Shown here piece by piece: positions 11,317-24,228 of a stretch of DNA of 64,000 nucleotides. Each line of letters starts with the position of its first letter. The first letter of the stretch is position 1. Under the pieces are notes generated by a model. It was not told the origin of the DNA. It did no database searches and saw only the letters and a program-made list of their open reading frames with translations. The DNA is from Monilinia fructicola (Eukaryota; Ascomycota; Leotiomycetes; Helotiales; Sclerotiniaceae): contig VICG01000015.1 of assembly GCA_008692225.1 (NCBI GenBank), forward strand, positions 1,629,001-1,693,000. The letters are read 5' to 3'. Both the position numbers and the translations under genes were made by a program.

Positions 11317-11811
11317 TAGAGCTTTATTAGATAAGAAGGAAATGGAAAACGGATAAGCGTCATCGGAATCTGATTTACGTTTCGCCGACATATCTATATC
11401 GAGAATCCCTGCCAAATCACGCCTTCACTATTATGGCTGTATAGAGTAAAGTACAAGTAATACTGGCGTGATGTGAGGAACTTTTTATTTTCAATCTTCA
11501 GCTAGATATTTCCCTACATAGGAGACAATATTGCCTATTAATACTGGTAGATACTACGTAGGTAGATACTCTTGGGTTCACCAGATTCAAGTATCCAAAA
11601 CCCTTCATTCTTTATATTTCAAATCCGTTTCTACAGACATCTATCCATCCATCCATCCATCCATCCATCCCTCCATACCGACAGACCTTCTAGGTATTCA
11701 AAAGTCGAGCCAACATAGGACTAAAAACTTTCAAGGACACTTGAAAGCGACGAGAGAGAGGTAATCAGATATATATCAGGAACCGAACTATACCTCACAT
11801 CAGAATCAAAA
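11317..11811. other. Intergenic region upstream of the monooxygenase gene
   Basis: No gene is seen. It contains a short (ATCC)n tract near 11641-11670 and probably the promoter of the FAD-monooxygenase gene. Confidence 0.5.
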
Positions 11812-13207
11812 ATGAACTCCACACTTCGAGCGTCCTTCAATGTCAAAAAGATCGCAATCGTAGGGGCCGGCCCGTCTGGCTTGGCAGCAGCCAAGTTCCT
11901 AGTGGCAGAAAAGTACTTTTGATAAGATCGACATCATCGAGCAACAAGCTGAAGTGGGAGGTGTATGGAATTACACCCCAAATACCAGTAGTGACAGTGT
12001 ATCTATCCCATCAACGACACCAAATGTATCTCCCGAGAAGCCCATATGGCCCCCAAACGGAAACGCTCCCGTGTTTTCCAACCCCATGTATGATCGTTTA
12101 CACACGAACATTCCCAAGACGCTGATGTGTTTCTCCGATCGATCATTCCGTTCCGACGCTCTACTCTTTCCAACACGTGAAGACGTTCAAGAATACCTGG
12201 TGCACTATTCTGGGGACGTTAGACATCTGATTCGCTTCTCGGAACAGGTGCGGGATATAAGATTAGACAGTGCCAACGGCTATGATCAATGGGAAATCAC
12301 TTCCAAATCTACAATTACCACTGACGAGATCAAAGAGACTTATGATGCAGTTGTCATTGCGAATGGTCATTATTCTGTTCCTTTCATTCCCGATGTCCCA
12401 GGGATCAAGGACTTCAACTCTGCCCATCCATCTATCATTACACATTCCAAAATCTTTCGTTCGCCTGATTCTTTCGTGGCAAGAAAGTAATCGTGGTTGG
12501 TAATGGAGCCTCTGGTTTGGATATCGGAAAGCAGATCAGTAGAGTTTGCAAGAAGCCTCTCCTAAACTCTGTCAGAACTCCTTCAGATGAGGATGACTGG
12601 GCGGAAGAGGTGCCTCCCATTTCCGAATTCCTCGCCGACGTCAGGGGTGTGAAAGTTCGACAATGGACGAATCGAAAAGGACATCGATGCTATAGTCTAT
12701 TGCACTGGATACTTTTACTCGTATCCATTCCTCAACTCATTGGATCCTCCTGTCGTCACCACCGGTCGTCGAGTGGCCGGTTCATATCAACATGTATTTA
12801 ACATTCAGCATCCAACCCTTGCATTTACCGCATTGGCACAAAAGGTTATCCCGTTCCCAATTTCCGAAGTCCAGAGCGCAGTAATTTCGAAAGTTTGGTC
12901 GAACAAGTTGGTCTTACCTAATAAGGAAGAAATGAATGCATGGGAGGAGGAAAGGGTGAAAGAACACGGTAATGGTACTTCTTTCCACATCTTTGGTTAT
13001 CCACACGATGCGGAATATATAAATGGTTTGCATGACTGGGTCAAAGGTGCTGAAGGTGGATTCAGTAAAGAGCCAACATATTGGGATGAGAAGAAATTAT
13101 GGATAAGAAGATTATATGCGGATATCAGGAACAGCTTCATTGCCGATGGTGAGAAAGCAACAACGATGGAAGAGTTGGGTTATGATTATGAAAAACGAGA
13201 AAGGTAA
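11812..13207 (+). CDS. Flavin-containing (FAD/NADPH) monooxygenase, frame broken by three one-base shifts
   Basis: The product looks like a fungal FMO of about 464 residues, a typical length. The N-terminus carries the FAD-binding motif VGAGPSGLAAAKFL (about residues 18-31). GGVWNY follows, and a second Rossmann motif VVGNGASGLDIG for NADPH lies near 12494-12530. Further conserved FMO text is VVIANGHYSVPFIP and, in another frame, a 'YCTGY'-like stretch near 12700. The frame breaks three times: an extra T in TTTT 11917-11920, a missing G at 12478-12479 and an extra A in AAA 12652-12654. Correcting for all three gives one continuous product. It could be a pseudogene, but the homopolymer pattern is shared with essential genes in this window. 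The substrate is unknown; no intron is needed. Confidence 0.75.
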
Positions 13208-15358
13208 GGAATAAATGAGGAAATACTCGAGTAGAATTTGAAGATTGTTCATAGAAAGATAACCCATCAGAAGACAACCCAAATAAATCAGAATTTGAAG
13301 GTTTAGAGTAAGAAAATACTATTGAAAGTTATCGATTGATTGAAGCAATTCTTCGGACACTGGGCATCTACCATCACCAGTATCAGAGTCTTGAGAGCAT
13401 CCCTTCACAAAGTACGTGAGGGAATAGTACCACAGAAGATGAATAAACACACCACACAATTGATGATTTGAGTAGCATATAATTGAGTATATACCTAGTA
13501 AATCAACCACACAATACCTGGGTATGAACTTAACAAAGATAGACAGATTAGCAGTGAAATGGGTCATGAACAATCCATTCAAACACGAAAAGTTTCCATC
13601 ATGGAAAATAAAAAAGATCAGGTTTTTGCCAAGTTCATCTCAATCTCAACCGGCAAACATGTATTCTGTGCGTATTGTTTGTTGTAAGATGTATACAGCA
13701 ACAGAATATGAAACATGGCGGTTGAATCGTATTACCAGAGTTGTGTTTCCTCATATCGTTGAACCCATCGAATAGAATATAATTTGATGGAATATGCTAT
13801 TCCAAGTGTGCTTACCCTATTTTTGTTCTTCGTCTCCATCTTCATCTTCATCTTCATCTTTATCTTCATCGTTATCTCTATCCTCATCCTCGTCTTCATC
13901 CATCATCCATCCACCCATGCATCATCCGTACATCCTTTCGTACATCCTCTCGCTGAATAACAATCTCGTATTTGATTGAATTTTTCAGTATGTTTCCATC
14001 TTTAGGTCATCATCGTGTCATGGAAGCCGCACGAGGGGCCCTCGTGACGATGGTTTTGAAGTGGTAAAATCATTCTCGACCAAGTTATCGGAATCGGCAG
14101 TTGAGTAGTGAAAAGATCAAACTGTCGATGATTTGAGTTAATGGTCTTGTTATTTGTTTGAAAGAAAGAAAAGAAGAAGAAGAAGAAGAAAAAAGAGAAG
14201 AAAATTTCGATCAAAATATTTCTGATACCAACTAGCGTTAGCGTGACTCGCTAAAGATTAATCTGAGGCCCCGCGCTGCTCTAAATGATTCATACATATT
14301 CATACTGTACAGAGTAACCTTACTTGTACAGCCCTGGAGTATTTCATATGCGTTGATGGTAAGTAAAATAAATGAATGTACCGATCTGGATATTAAAATC
14401 TAACCTTGGAACCTGGAATCATACGCACCCGGACTCTGGAGGTGCCTACCTAGGTAGGTAATAATAAAAAGTATCCATTTTGCTTGTACGGAGCACTTCC
14501 CTTATGTAATCTTACTTGTATACCTAGGTAGTATTGCTGTAGATTTGGTAATCATCAATTACTATATCCACCTCCATCCATTCATCTACTCACCCCGCTC
14601 CACCCACTTGAAAGCAAACTTATCGAATTGAATAAATATGAAACCTTCAAATAATCCATCTAACCTTACCTGCCTCCACTACATACACAATACACAATAC
14701 ACAATACACGACCTTGGATTCCTCAACTCTCAATACTCACCTTCCTCCATACTCACCTACCTACCACTCAATACCCAAGTACGCAAATACCCAATATACC
14801 CAATATACCCAATACCATACCATACCATACCATACCATACAATACAATACAATCAAATACCGATACAAAGACAAAGACAAAGACAAAGAGAAAAACAAAG
14901 ACCAAATACAAATACAAATACAATCACAATCACAAATACAACTCCAACTACAACTCCAACTCCAACTACAACTACAACTACATTACAATACAATCGATAC
15001 AACACGATACAATACAACACGATACCTTACCATACCATACAATACAATACAATACAACACAACACAACACAACACTACGCAATACGATATCCTCAAGTTA
15101 AGAGTTCCATCACCAACAACTTGCTTCAATACTGCGTATAATTAACAACTAAAAACTTCTGATCGATTTTTGAACTCTTTTGCGAATACAATACCCCCAT
15201 CAATACTTTGTTCAACAGATCTCACCAGATATACCTACCTGCCTTTGAAACTTAGCTACTTGTACATCTCCATCGAACCGCACATCTCGCAAAAAAAACA
15301 CACAGTCATAACAAAAAAGTTCATTATCGAATCACTTATTATTTTTCATCCTACCGTA
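13208..15358. repeat. Intergenic stretch ending in a compound microsatellite (14690-15085)
   Basis: No supported gene. From about 13,830 there are TCT/TCA pyrimidine tracts. The part 14,690-15,085 is built of related short units in succession: ACACAAT, ATACC, ATACA, AAAGAC, ACTCCA/ACTACA and again ATACC/ATACA/ACAAC. The remaining bases up to 15,358 are the 5' region of the eIF4E-like gene. Confidence 0.65.
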
Positions 15359-16512
15359 ATGGATAACCTGTGGACTCGCCGTTCGAAGTAAGTATTTCCT
15401 TCTTCGTTCTCGCATCACCTCTTCTTTCTTTGAGCGCTTCTAATGCCATGTGCGGTACAGTTCCAGCAAACTTTCGCTATCCACAGGAAATCCAACTACG
15501 AATGGATCAACTTTCACCGCCGGCGATCACCCAGCAAGAGGATTTGGCTTAGGTAGAAGGCATGGAGACTCTTCTTCGCATAGCACAAAAAATCCCTTCA
15601 ATTCCATGTCCCCATCGGCGTCGTCTTTATCCTCGCCAACAACTGGCGCATCGAGCGCTTTTGGGTTAGGTTCAGGCGCTTTCGCATCGTTTGGAAATTC
15701 AAAGGGTCCGAAAACACCTGGAGCTGGAGGCGCACTGGATTTTGGAAGCGTGATGGGAGGATCCACCAAAACTCCTACTCTAGAGAAAAATTATAGAGAC
15801 TTGGGATCAAAGGCCTCGAAGATTTCTCTCACCGATTCCAAGACGGCTACTCCCCCACCCTCTCATCAATTTAGACACGGTTGGGTCTTTTGGTATCGAC
15901 CGCCAATCTCCAAATCAAATGGATTTGTGGAGTATGAAAAAACATTACATCCCATGGCGGCATTCAATTCGGCGGAGGAATTGTTTTGATGTATTCGATC
16001 ATATGAGACACCCCTCAAATTTGCCACTGGTTTCAGACTACCATATGTTCAAGAAAGGAATTCGTCCTGTTTGGGAGGATGATGAGAATAAAAAAGGAGG
16101 TAAATGGATTGTGAGGCTCAAGAAAGGTGTTGCAGATCGTTATTGGGAGAATTTAGTCTTTGCAATGGCTGGGGATGAATTTGATCCGAGTGAGGAAGTT
16201 TGTGGTGTTGTACTTAGTGTACGCAATGGAGAAGATATTTTGAGTATCTGGACCCGTTCAGGTGGTGGGAGGGTACTCAAGATTCGGTACGGAACGTTTC
16301 CTTCTCATGATGAAATCACATGCTCACAGTTACATAGGGAGACTTTGAAGCGTGTTCTTTCATTCCCACCGGAAACCAAGGTAGAATGGAAATCTCATGA
16401 TTCTAGCATACAACAACGAACCGCAATCGATGAAGCTCGAAAGGAGAAAGCGGCCAATCATCACAATAATCGTAATGGCAACGAAGCATCGGAGAAGAAA
16501 CAAACCTCATGA
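15359..16512 (+). CDS. eIF4E-family cap-binding protein, class II (4EHP-like)
   Basis: Exon 1 is only 29 nt (15359-15387), the intron is 15388-15460 (GTAAGT...TACAG), and exon 2 runs to 16512; about 359 residues. After a Ser/Gly/Thr-rich N-terminal tail of ~150 residues, the eIF4E core starts at HGWVFWYRPP and includes FKKGIRPVWEDDENKKGGKW, with the cap-stacking Trp and adjacent Glu. The position of the first cap-sandwich Trp appears to be Tyr (FVEYEK), as in 4EHP/eIF4E2 proteins, which often act in translational repression rather than initiation. One extra T in TTTT 15984-15987 breaks the frame exactly at the eIF4G-contact helix (SAEELF / DVFDHM), so the usual Trp there cannot be judged. Role inferred from family. 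Confidence 0.83.
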
Positions 16513-16892
16513 TTCCAAACACATTTTATTAAGCTCCCTAGGCCACGAGTTTTCTTTTTCTTACAGGAACTGTACAAGTATTTGGGATTGCATGAATTGG
16601 TAAAAGCGAAAATGAATGATTTGATTTGGCTAGGGTGGCGATTTTTTTACCTGCCATTTTGGGTTCCGAATTTCTTCGTGCTTGAGGATTTGGATGGGAT
16701 AGGATGGTGCGTATGTGAGTGAGCCTAGGGCATGTATCATAGTTTTCGATGAGAGCGAGAGCGAGTCTCTTCCATGAAAGGAAGACTCTTCTTGGCCTTG
16801 CCTTTTCTTTCTCCCAATGCAACTTCGGATTGCTATAGCTGCATGCGTGTCTACCTTGAAGTGAGCAACTTTCCCTAGTAGATATCATTATA

Positions 16893-17036
16893 GCAAACAG
16901 CAAACGGCAAACGGCAAAACGGCAAACGGCAAATGGCAAACGGCAAACGGCAAACGGCAAACGGCAAACAGCAAACGGCAAATGGCAAATGGCAAACAGC
17001 AAACAGCAAACGGCAAACGGCAAACGGCAAACAGCA
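16893..17036. repeat. 7-bp minisatellite, unit GGCAAAC
   Basis: About 20 head-to-tail copies with CAGCAAA, CGGCAAA and TGGCAAA variants. It gives long but meaningless open frames on both strands. Confidence 0.9.
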
Positions 17037-17397
17037 AAATCTTATCTCGTTTCAAAGTCTTTTTAATGCGGTGGTTGCTTTTGTGACGACGGCTGTGTGG
17101 CTTTGGACCTGGGATCCTGATACTGGGGAACAGCAAGGCTGAGGCTGAGGTTGAGGTTGAGGTTGAGTTTGAGGCGGAGATTCTAAGCTCATGCGTAAAC
17201 TGGTTGTGTGCTTGCTTGCTTGTCTTGCTTGCTCACATAAGGGTATACCTAGGTAGTATATGAATACTAGGTCATTAGGTAGATGGGTGGGTAGCTTGGT
17301 TGATTGGTTGGTTGGTTGGTTGGTTGGTTGGTTGGTAGAGAGATTGGTAGAGAGATACCTTCCTTCCTTTCTTTCTTACCCTCCCTTCACTTTAACT

Positions 17398-17555
17398 ATC
17401 TAGTATCTAGTATCTAATATCTAGTATCTAGTATCTAGTATCTAGTATCTAGTATTTAGTATCTAGTATCTAGTATCTAGTATCTAGTATCTAGTATCTA
17501 GTATCTAATATCTAGTATCTAATATCTAATATCTAGTATCTAGTATCTAGTATCT
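17398..17555. repeat. 7-bp minisatellite, unit TATCTAG
   Basis: More than 20 tandem copies, mostly exact, with occasional TATTTAG or TATCTAA variants. The unit contains CTAG and each junction reads CTAGTATCTAG. Confidence 0.9.
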
Positions 17556-17799
17556 ACACTTTCCTCTCGCCTTCCTTCTATACTTGTTAGTTTGGCTGGG
17601 ATCTGTGTATCTGCGTATCTGTCTGTATATCTATTCTCTCTTCTTTATTATTCAGATGGTTTAGAGATTTGTTTGGGGGGTTTGTTTGGGTGATTGGGTG
17701 ATTGGGTGATGAGGTGATTTTGTGGTTGTGTGTGATTGTGTGATTATAATGTATATATATAGGGGTTGATTGGTTGGTTGGTAGGTATACATACATACA

Positions 17800-17833
<34 letters not shown>

Positions 17834-18443
17834 CATATACATACATACATCTTCATTAGTGGAATTCCATGGATTTGTGAGAATGAGGGTGGGTGTGTGG
17901 GATGAGGATGAGGATGATGTGTTTGGTTTTGCATTTGCATTTGCATTTGCATTTGTATTTGCATTCGTATCTAAATCTAAATCTAAATCTCAATCTCAAT
18001 CTCAATCTCAATCCGGTCTTTCTTCACAGGCCCCAGGGTTAAGCGTTGATCAAAGGTAGTTAGTTACCTAGTTCTAAAAAGCAGATGATAGGATTCAGAG
18101 GGAGATCGATTGTAGCTAAGCATGCATATGTGTGTGTGTGTGTGTGTGCTTATGAACCGTTCAAACACAATGAATATAATTTTGAAGTGCGGATGGATAG
18201 CAAGATAGTTCTATGTAATATCTAGGGAATGATTAATACATCCATGGATACCATCGATCCATGATGGATCCATCAATGAAATAAATGACCCGACCCACCC
18301 AAACCACCCAACCAATCAAGTATCTTTTTGCTTCCCATGGAACACCCACCGAAAACCTTTTATCCCTTGTCCAGCACCACAAAGTATTGCTTTATATACT
18401 CGCACCTTTGGAAACACTGCAACAAAACCAATAAACACAGCAA

Positions 18444-18515
18444 GCTTCTGTGGTCCAATGGTTAGGATTCCACCCTTCCAAGGTGGAGGTTCGTGTTCGA
18501 TTCACGGCAGTTGCA
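18444..18515 (+). tRNA. tRNA-Gly (anticodon TCC)
   Basis: This is a 72-nt sequence from GCTTCTG to CAGTTGC plus discriminator A. The anticodon stem CCACC/GGTGG encloses loop CTTCCAA with anticodon TCC. The A box (TGGTCCAATGG) and B box (GTTCGATTC) are present, and TTTTT at 18520-18524 fits a terminator. There is no intron. Oddly, the acceptor stem has two adjacent T-T mismatches (pairs 3:70 and 4:69), so this copy may be weak or decayed. Confidence 0.85.
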
Positions 18516-19772
18516 TATATTTTTCCCCTGCGTGATCTACTTCTTTTTTTGTTTTTTCCTATATCTTTTGGGAATTAGGTAGGAGGAGGTTTGGAGGTTA
18601 GGGAATTGGGAGGAAGAGAAGAGCTGGGACGTTTTGGGTTGGGTGAGCGGATTGGTGAGAAAAGGGGAGAGATGCGATGGGACAGGATGTACTGTGCTCT
18701 GTAGATTTATTCAAGTGTTGCTAATAATTCCAGGTTACCACCTATCTACTTGTTCAAGGACCTTTTGCTAATCGGGTGTTTAGAACTAATTTACAGATGT
18801 GTCTACGGGTATCCAAGGGGTGTTTTTTTATATTGGGTTTAGTAATTTAAATAATTAGATATATACTCGAATACTGTAGTAAACGAAGATGCTGGTATGA
18901 ACTTGGCTAGTTAAAGGGTAAAGTGCTTGATCCTCCAGGCCTTTTGTTATTCTAATCATTATTGTGATTCTCCATATGATCTGTGGAATGGAGGACGACT
19001 CTACCTTCTAGACCCGTGGATGTCCTCGAGGTATGATTCGTGCAGCAACGTGGGGTATCGCGTGATATTTTCCCGATGGAAAATATCATCATGTATCATG
19101 GATATCCATGGATATGTATATACATACTTGTATATACGTACATATATACACCTATTCAACAAACCTTTCTCCATCCACTACCTACTATTATCCCAAAGAA
19201 TAACCAAACCTAACCTACCTACCTACCTACCTACCTACCTACCTACCTACCTACCTACCTACCTACCTACCTACCTCCCGAGTAACCAACACCAAGAAAC
19301 AGAAGAAAACAAACCAAAAACACTTCTAATCATACATCATAATTACAGCTCGTTCCATAGCCACCATAGAACTAGAACTATAAAGATAATCAGTCGTGTG
19401 GAGGGAGGAACCCATAATCCACGATTGAGAATTAGCTCCACGGTTGAGTCCGCAGAGTAAGGGGTCAAGAGACTCATGTTATAAAGCTCCATTACTTGAA
19501 TTATGAATCTAATATCGATCCTTGTCTTTGCCATGTGGATACATTGTTCGGAATATTGGTCTTCGATTTGTACATCACAATGTCATCTATCTGTGTATGC
19601 TTTGAGATGGGATTGATTGGAGTTGACTAATGTTCTAATGTGTCCTCAGGTTGAGTAGAAAATCTATATCTTCATCTATTCGGAATATTCTCCTTTCCCT
19701 TCTCTATTCAAAATCATACCGAGGATCCATTGTATCTTCATACATCTGATCTTGATACCCCCCGTATGTTGC
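18516..19772. repeat. Intergenic stretch with a (CTAC)n microsatellite
   Basis: No gene is supported. A CTAC/ACCT tetranucleotide array covers about 19215-19276. The last few hundred bases are presumably the 3' region of the minus-strand AMP deaminase gene. Confidence 0.65.
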
Positions 19773-22700
19773 TCAATTTGAATCAGCAGCATCATCATGA
19801 TCTACCTCACTATCTGGTGCGTCACTATCCTCATCTACTTTCCCATCCATAGTAGTCGTGCTCTTGTTATTCGTACCCCTCTTCAACATCATCAAAGCAT
19901 GCTCATCACTTTCCGTTACACTATTCTTCCTAATACTATCTCTCCTCTGTTTTCTACTCACCAAACCCGGGAAGATTCTCGGTTCGCTTCCTGAGAGATG
20001 TAGATCACTAAATCCAGGTTCTAATCCCCAACTTTCTCGTCCTCTGTTGGCTGAAAGTGGTGAGTTAAAAGATGAATTTGGCTGTGTGTTCTGATTCGGT
20101 GTAGCGTAGCCAGACGGACTATCACTGCCTTTTTGATGTGGTTTGAAGTGGGCGTCTAGGTGTAGCTGTGAATGAGAAGGGGGGATACGGGCTGCCTGGG
20201 CAGGGTGTTGTTGATATTGTTGCGAAGGGCCATTATCTACTACACTAGCAGAAGCTTTCATAGACGATGTTGGTGAATGGGGTCGTGGCCCAGGAAAGAA
20301 TGACTTTCCTTCTGCTGGAGCAGTAGTTTCAATTGCTGGAGTCGCCAAAGCTGTGTAACGTTCAATCCTGATATTGTTAGTATTTCATATCTTTGAAATG
20401 GGAATCGCCGTGACTTACATAGATAATTCCTGCATCAAAGTCTCATGTCGAAAGCCCTCTCGAATATTTGGGACGTTGCTCTTCGCCATGGTATTACCCT
20501 TTACTCCAGGTAAGTCATAATCTGGACCTAACCATCTCTGCTTGACAGAATGTTCAAATCCACTTTGTACAACCGAGTTCTTAGCCAATTCACACATATC
20601 CACTGCGCTCAATTTGTAAATTTGTGCAGCAACAGAATATTCTTCGATGAGCGGTTCTTTTGTAAAGGCAAATTGAAGAGGGTCATCAGTGGAAAGAGAG
20701 ACATTAAGACCCCGTTTGAAATATGAAAGGAATGGATTTCTCTCGTATGCCAAGAACAACGCATTGTTACTCAAAGGAGACATTGCCACTCCAATCTGCT
20801 CAAGGTAGAAGATGTATTGCAATAGTGGTACTTTTCGAAGCAACAACCCATGACTGATGCTGTGACAGCATAGAACTGCAGCAGCCAAATGATCAGTGTC
20901 GCCAGCTTCTCCACAATGAGGTCGTAACAAGAATGTGTTGAAGCCACGTTGTTTACGCCATACGTTCAATGAAGAAATATTGGCGAAGAGGTAGTAGATC
21001 CAGTAACTGTAAGGAGGATTCTGCTTTGAATCCCATACTTTTGGTACGGGGAACTTTCGGTACAATCTTCGCTCAGCTTTACTCTCATCATCTACACTAT
21101 CAAATCCAATGACTCGCTGAAGGAATATGTGAAGTTTTGGGTGGCTGGATGGATCTTTTGTTACTTCGAAAAGTGGTTGAAACAAGTTAATGATAACTTG
21201 CTCAAAGTTCTCCATCAACCCACTAGATTTGTACACGTCAAAAAGTCGAGGAACTTGAATTAGCCATCGAACATTATGTGAGAATAATTTGTTGTCAACA
21301 ACCCATGCGGCTAATTTATCCCATTCGTCGATAGCTCTTCCATAAATGGAGATACGCCATTCAACCATTTGATACTTGCTTGATTCAAGATCCGAGATGA
21401 CTTCTTTTGTGATTTCGGCCAGATATCTTCCATTGATGAAATTGTCTGTCTTCAAGAAAATAGTTCTCAATCGAGACTCTCCAACAGGATTATATTTCAG
21501 GTTAAATTTATCGAAGCGATGGAAAGAATCAGTGTGAGCCTAAGCATGAGTTAGAGAAATTTATCAGGACCCATGAGAACATAAACATACATGCATATCA
21601 AGAGTATCGATACTCAAGTCATAAGCAGTCAAATTGATACTTTGAAAAACCTCAGCTAATGTGAGATGCTTACCATCCCTGAACATGACAATTTCATCCG
21701 GATTCTTCTTCATCTTACTTTTGATGAATCGTAGGAGATGCTTCTGGTTCATACAAGCGGAGTGATGAACGTGAGTATCAACCTTTCTAACATTATAGAA
21801 ATCTCTGTGTGGTACACGTTTACTGTCCGCCATTTCTTGATATTCATTGAGAAGGACGTAGAGGTTAAACTTGCCCTCCAAATACTGTAAGCGACGAAAG
21901 GCAAAACTTTTACTTGGACCATCAGATGAGACATTAAGAATAGATTCAAGATCCATGTAAAATTCTCTGATATCAGGTATGTTGATTACGGGGGTATCAA
22001 GCTCCTGAAGTTTTGAATTTTCATAAACTTGAAAGACTCCACTTCCATCGAGTCGGAAGGTCATCTCTCCAGGTGGAGGGAGGGGGAGAAGATCTTCCAT
22101 TTCGAAATCAGAACCAATATCTTGTCCTGGTTTTCGTTTACGTAGAGGAGGTTTAGGGGCAATCGGGGCCTGAGAGTTCGACAGTTCTGCGACCGCACCA
22201 CTTAGAGTCCGCTGGTGGTTATGACCTTCAGATTTAGGTGGCAATACCATGCTGTTTGCCATGCTGTTCGCTGTGCTATTTCTTGCATTTGTCGCTGCTT
22301 CTTTCGCTCTCTCGTCATGCCACGATGGCTCGGGTGGGGGTGGATAGATACTCCAATTGGGGTCATCTTTAGGATTGTCACCATCCTCCTGTAGTGATAG
22401 ACGAATATATTTATGTCTAATATCTATCACCTTCTGGATATTGGTATAGATGGATGCGAGCTCCGCCGTTATATGGGCGTCGGAATTCACGAAGCCACCC
22501 ACCCCAGAACCGAGGCCAACTCCAGCACCTGCACCATGAACTCCTTCCATTTCCAAAAGCGGTTTATGTTCATGAGGGATTTCTGGATGAGCTGCATGAT
22601 CTCTAGCTTCTTTATCCGCTTTGAGTAAGGATTCTCGTCTGTGGCCGTGTGCTCCAGGGGTATGAACGAAGGCGCCCGCTGCAAGGCTTGGTTCTTGTAT

Positions 22701-23365
22701 GATGGCGCTTTCTGGGTGCTTTCCAAGATCCGCAAGACCAATAGGAGGAGCAGATCTTAATTTCCCGAGTTGCGGTAGGTTTTGTGCACTCCTTCCAGAA
22801 GTTCCGCTTCCAGATCTATGCGAACTCCCCTTTTCAGCATCTAAAACGTTAGATAATGATTTAGGTTTCAACACAGGACTGGGTGCAGCAGACTTTTGAG
22901 AATTACCCCAATTGCTGCTGCCACCAGCCTTTTGACCCTCCAGCTGGCTGCGTTGAAAGAATAACTTCGAATCTGCTTGACTCATCTCCTTCTCTGCAAG
23001 ATAATCGAAGTAAGCCGTTTTCTTTTGCTTATCTCGAGCTAACATTCCACTTTGAGTCATGGGGGTTTCGATGCCAGGTGTCTCATCTGAAGGAAGAGCT
23101 GCTTCTGGAAGCATGTCGTTTGGTTCTTCCACCAAGCCTTCCGAGTCCCCACCGTACCCTTCCTCTTGTATATCATCTCTCTCTGGCATGTTGGAAAAGG
23201 CTAACTTAGAAGACACTCTTGGGGATGATGATAGTTTTGACGCGTTGTGTTGTGACGATGAATCTGGATTGAGATAATGTTTAGCCCCTCTATCATCTAT
23301 CTATGTACCCTTGCAACGCGGGGTTCAACAAGTACAAAAGTCTTGATTTCTTCCTTACCAGGCAT
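19773..23365 (-). CDS. AMP deaminase
   Basis: Cleanly spliced: exon 1 23365-23359 (ATGCCTG), exon 2 23263-21591, exon 3 21539-20419, exon 4 20367-19773; introns 23264-23358, 21540-21590 and 20368-20418. The total is 3,396 nt, exactly 1,131 residues plus stop. The enzyme hydrolyses AMP to IMP and ammonia in the cytosol and sets adenylate balance. Visible family motifs are the zinc-binding segment [17 protein letters not shown] in exon 2, [19 protein letters not shown] across intron 2, and HCGEAGD and [10 protein letters not shown] (the SxxDP catalytic motif) in exon 3. The ~450-residue N-terminus is low-complexity and probably regulatory; the C-terminal exon is a disordered Ser/Pro/Asp-rich tail. 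The reading frame has no break, unlike many neighbours. The start rests on splice phase, which joins a 7-nt first exon in frame. Confidence 0.95.
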
Positions 23366-24228
23366 AATTGTTTATTTTTTGTGAATTGAAAGTGAAGAGG
23401 AGATAAGTAAAATCATATATCATGACCCGTTCAATCAATGTAGGACTTTAAGCAAGCCGGCTCAAGACGATTTTATCATGTTCGAAAAAAAAGCAAGCAC
23501 ATGTTTGAATACTAATTACTCAAGTAGGGAGGTAATCTTATATACAAGTAGGTAGTTGAATAATTCAATACCTAGTAGCAATTGCTACCTACCCATCACG
23601 TGCCCACGTACTTACTTACCTACGGAGTAGTATGTACTTAGACCGGGCGTTGGTTGCGGCACTCCGACTCTGTTCACCAATTAATCTTACCCAATACAGA
23701 TACAGAGGGTACTCCATAAGGTTACTACTATACACTATACTGTATCAAACATCTCGAGATCCTTGTCAAGCAAGCGGCTGTCTCCATAGTTAAAAGTTAA
23801 CGAATCAGATTTTAGCGATTCTGTATTGGCGCTAATTTAGCGCAGTCCTCATCACCTAGACGCGCTTTTCTCTAAAAGGTATAAATCAAAGGCTCAATAT
23901 TTATAAGACATGTAGGACGGACGTGCAGTGGGAGATAATATAAATTTAGGACCGTGCCATTCAAAAGTTATTACCTCTCTACGGAGTAATAAATAATACC
24001 CGCGGACTCCAGCTTCACTTATTATTATTATATTATAACTAATAAGGTTATTTATTATTACAACTACCTTCCTATTACTGAGTTTGATCTTCTAATTTGG
24101 TCAACTCTCAACTCTCTCAACTCTCTCAACTTTGTCAACTTTGTCAATTTTTAACATTTCAGCACTTCAAATCAAAATATCCAAAAAACATAATCAAACA
24201 ACAAATCTTTGTTGAATATCTCATCAAA
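23366..24228. promoter_or_regulatory. Divergent intergenic region between AMP deaminase and CHZ1
   Basis: About 860 bp lie between two divergently transcribed housekeeping genes, so both promoters must be here. A CACGTG E-box sits at 23597-23602. CT-rich and CTCAA-repeat tracts just before CHZ1 (24,100-24,160) resemble fungal pyrimidine-rich promoter elements. No other signal is claimed. Confidence 0.5.

Larger units (their letters stand above)
16513..18443. repeat. Gene-free stretch with minisatellites
   Basis: No gene is supported. Notable contents: a 7-bp minisatellite GGCAAAC with variants (about 16893-17036); (TTGG)n at about 17297-17336; a 7-bp TATCTAG minisatellite (about 17398-17555); (ATAC)n at about 17788-17850; TTGCAT/AATCTA/AATCTC hexamers at 17930-18012; and (TG)n near 18128-18148. 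Open frames here are products of the repeats. Confidence 0.75.

Noticed and set aside
16888..17142. Open frames on both strands across the GGCAAAC array
   Set aside because: They arise from a 7-bp repeat without stops, with no start context, domain or intron logic.
16893..17555. Regular short repeats as a possible CRISPR-like array
   Set aside because: Units are 7 bp with no unique spacers; they are minisatellites in a eukaryotic genome.
23597..23602. CACGTG in the AMP deaminase/CHZ1 promoter as a phosphate-regulator site
   Set aside because: It lacks the flanking GG of the high-affinity form, and neither gene is a known phosphate-regulon target; kept only as an E-box note.
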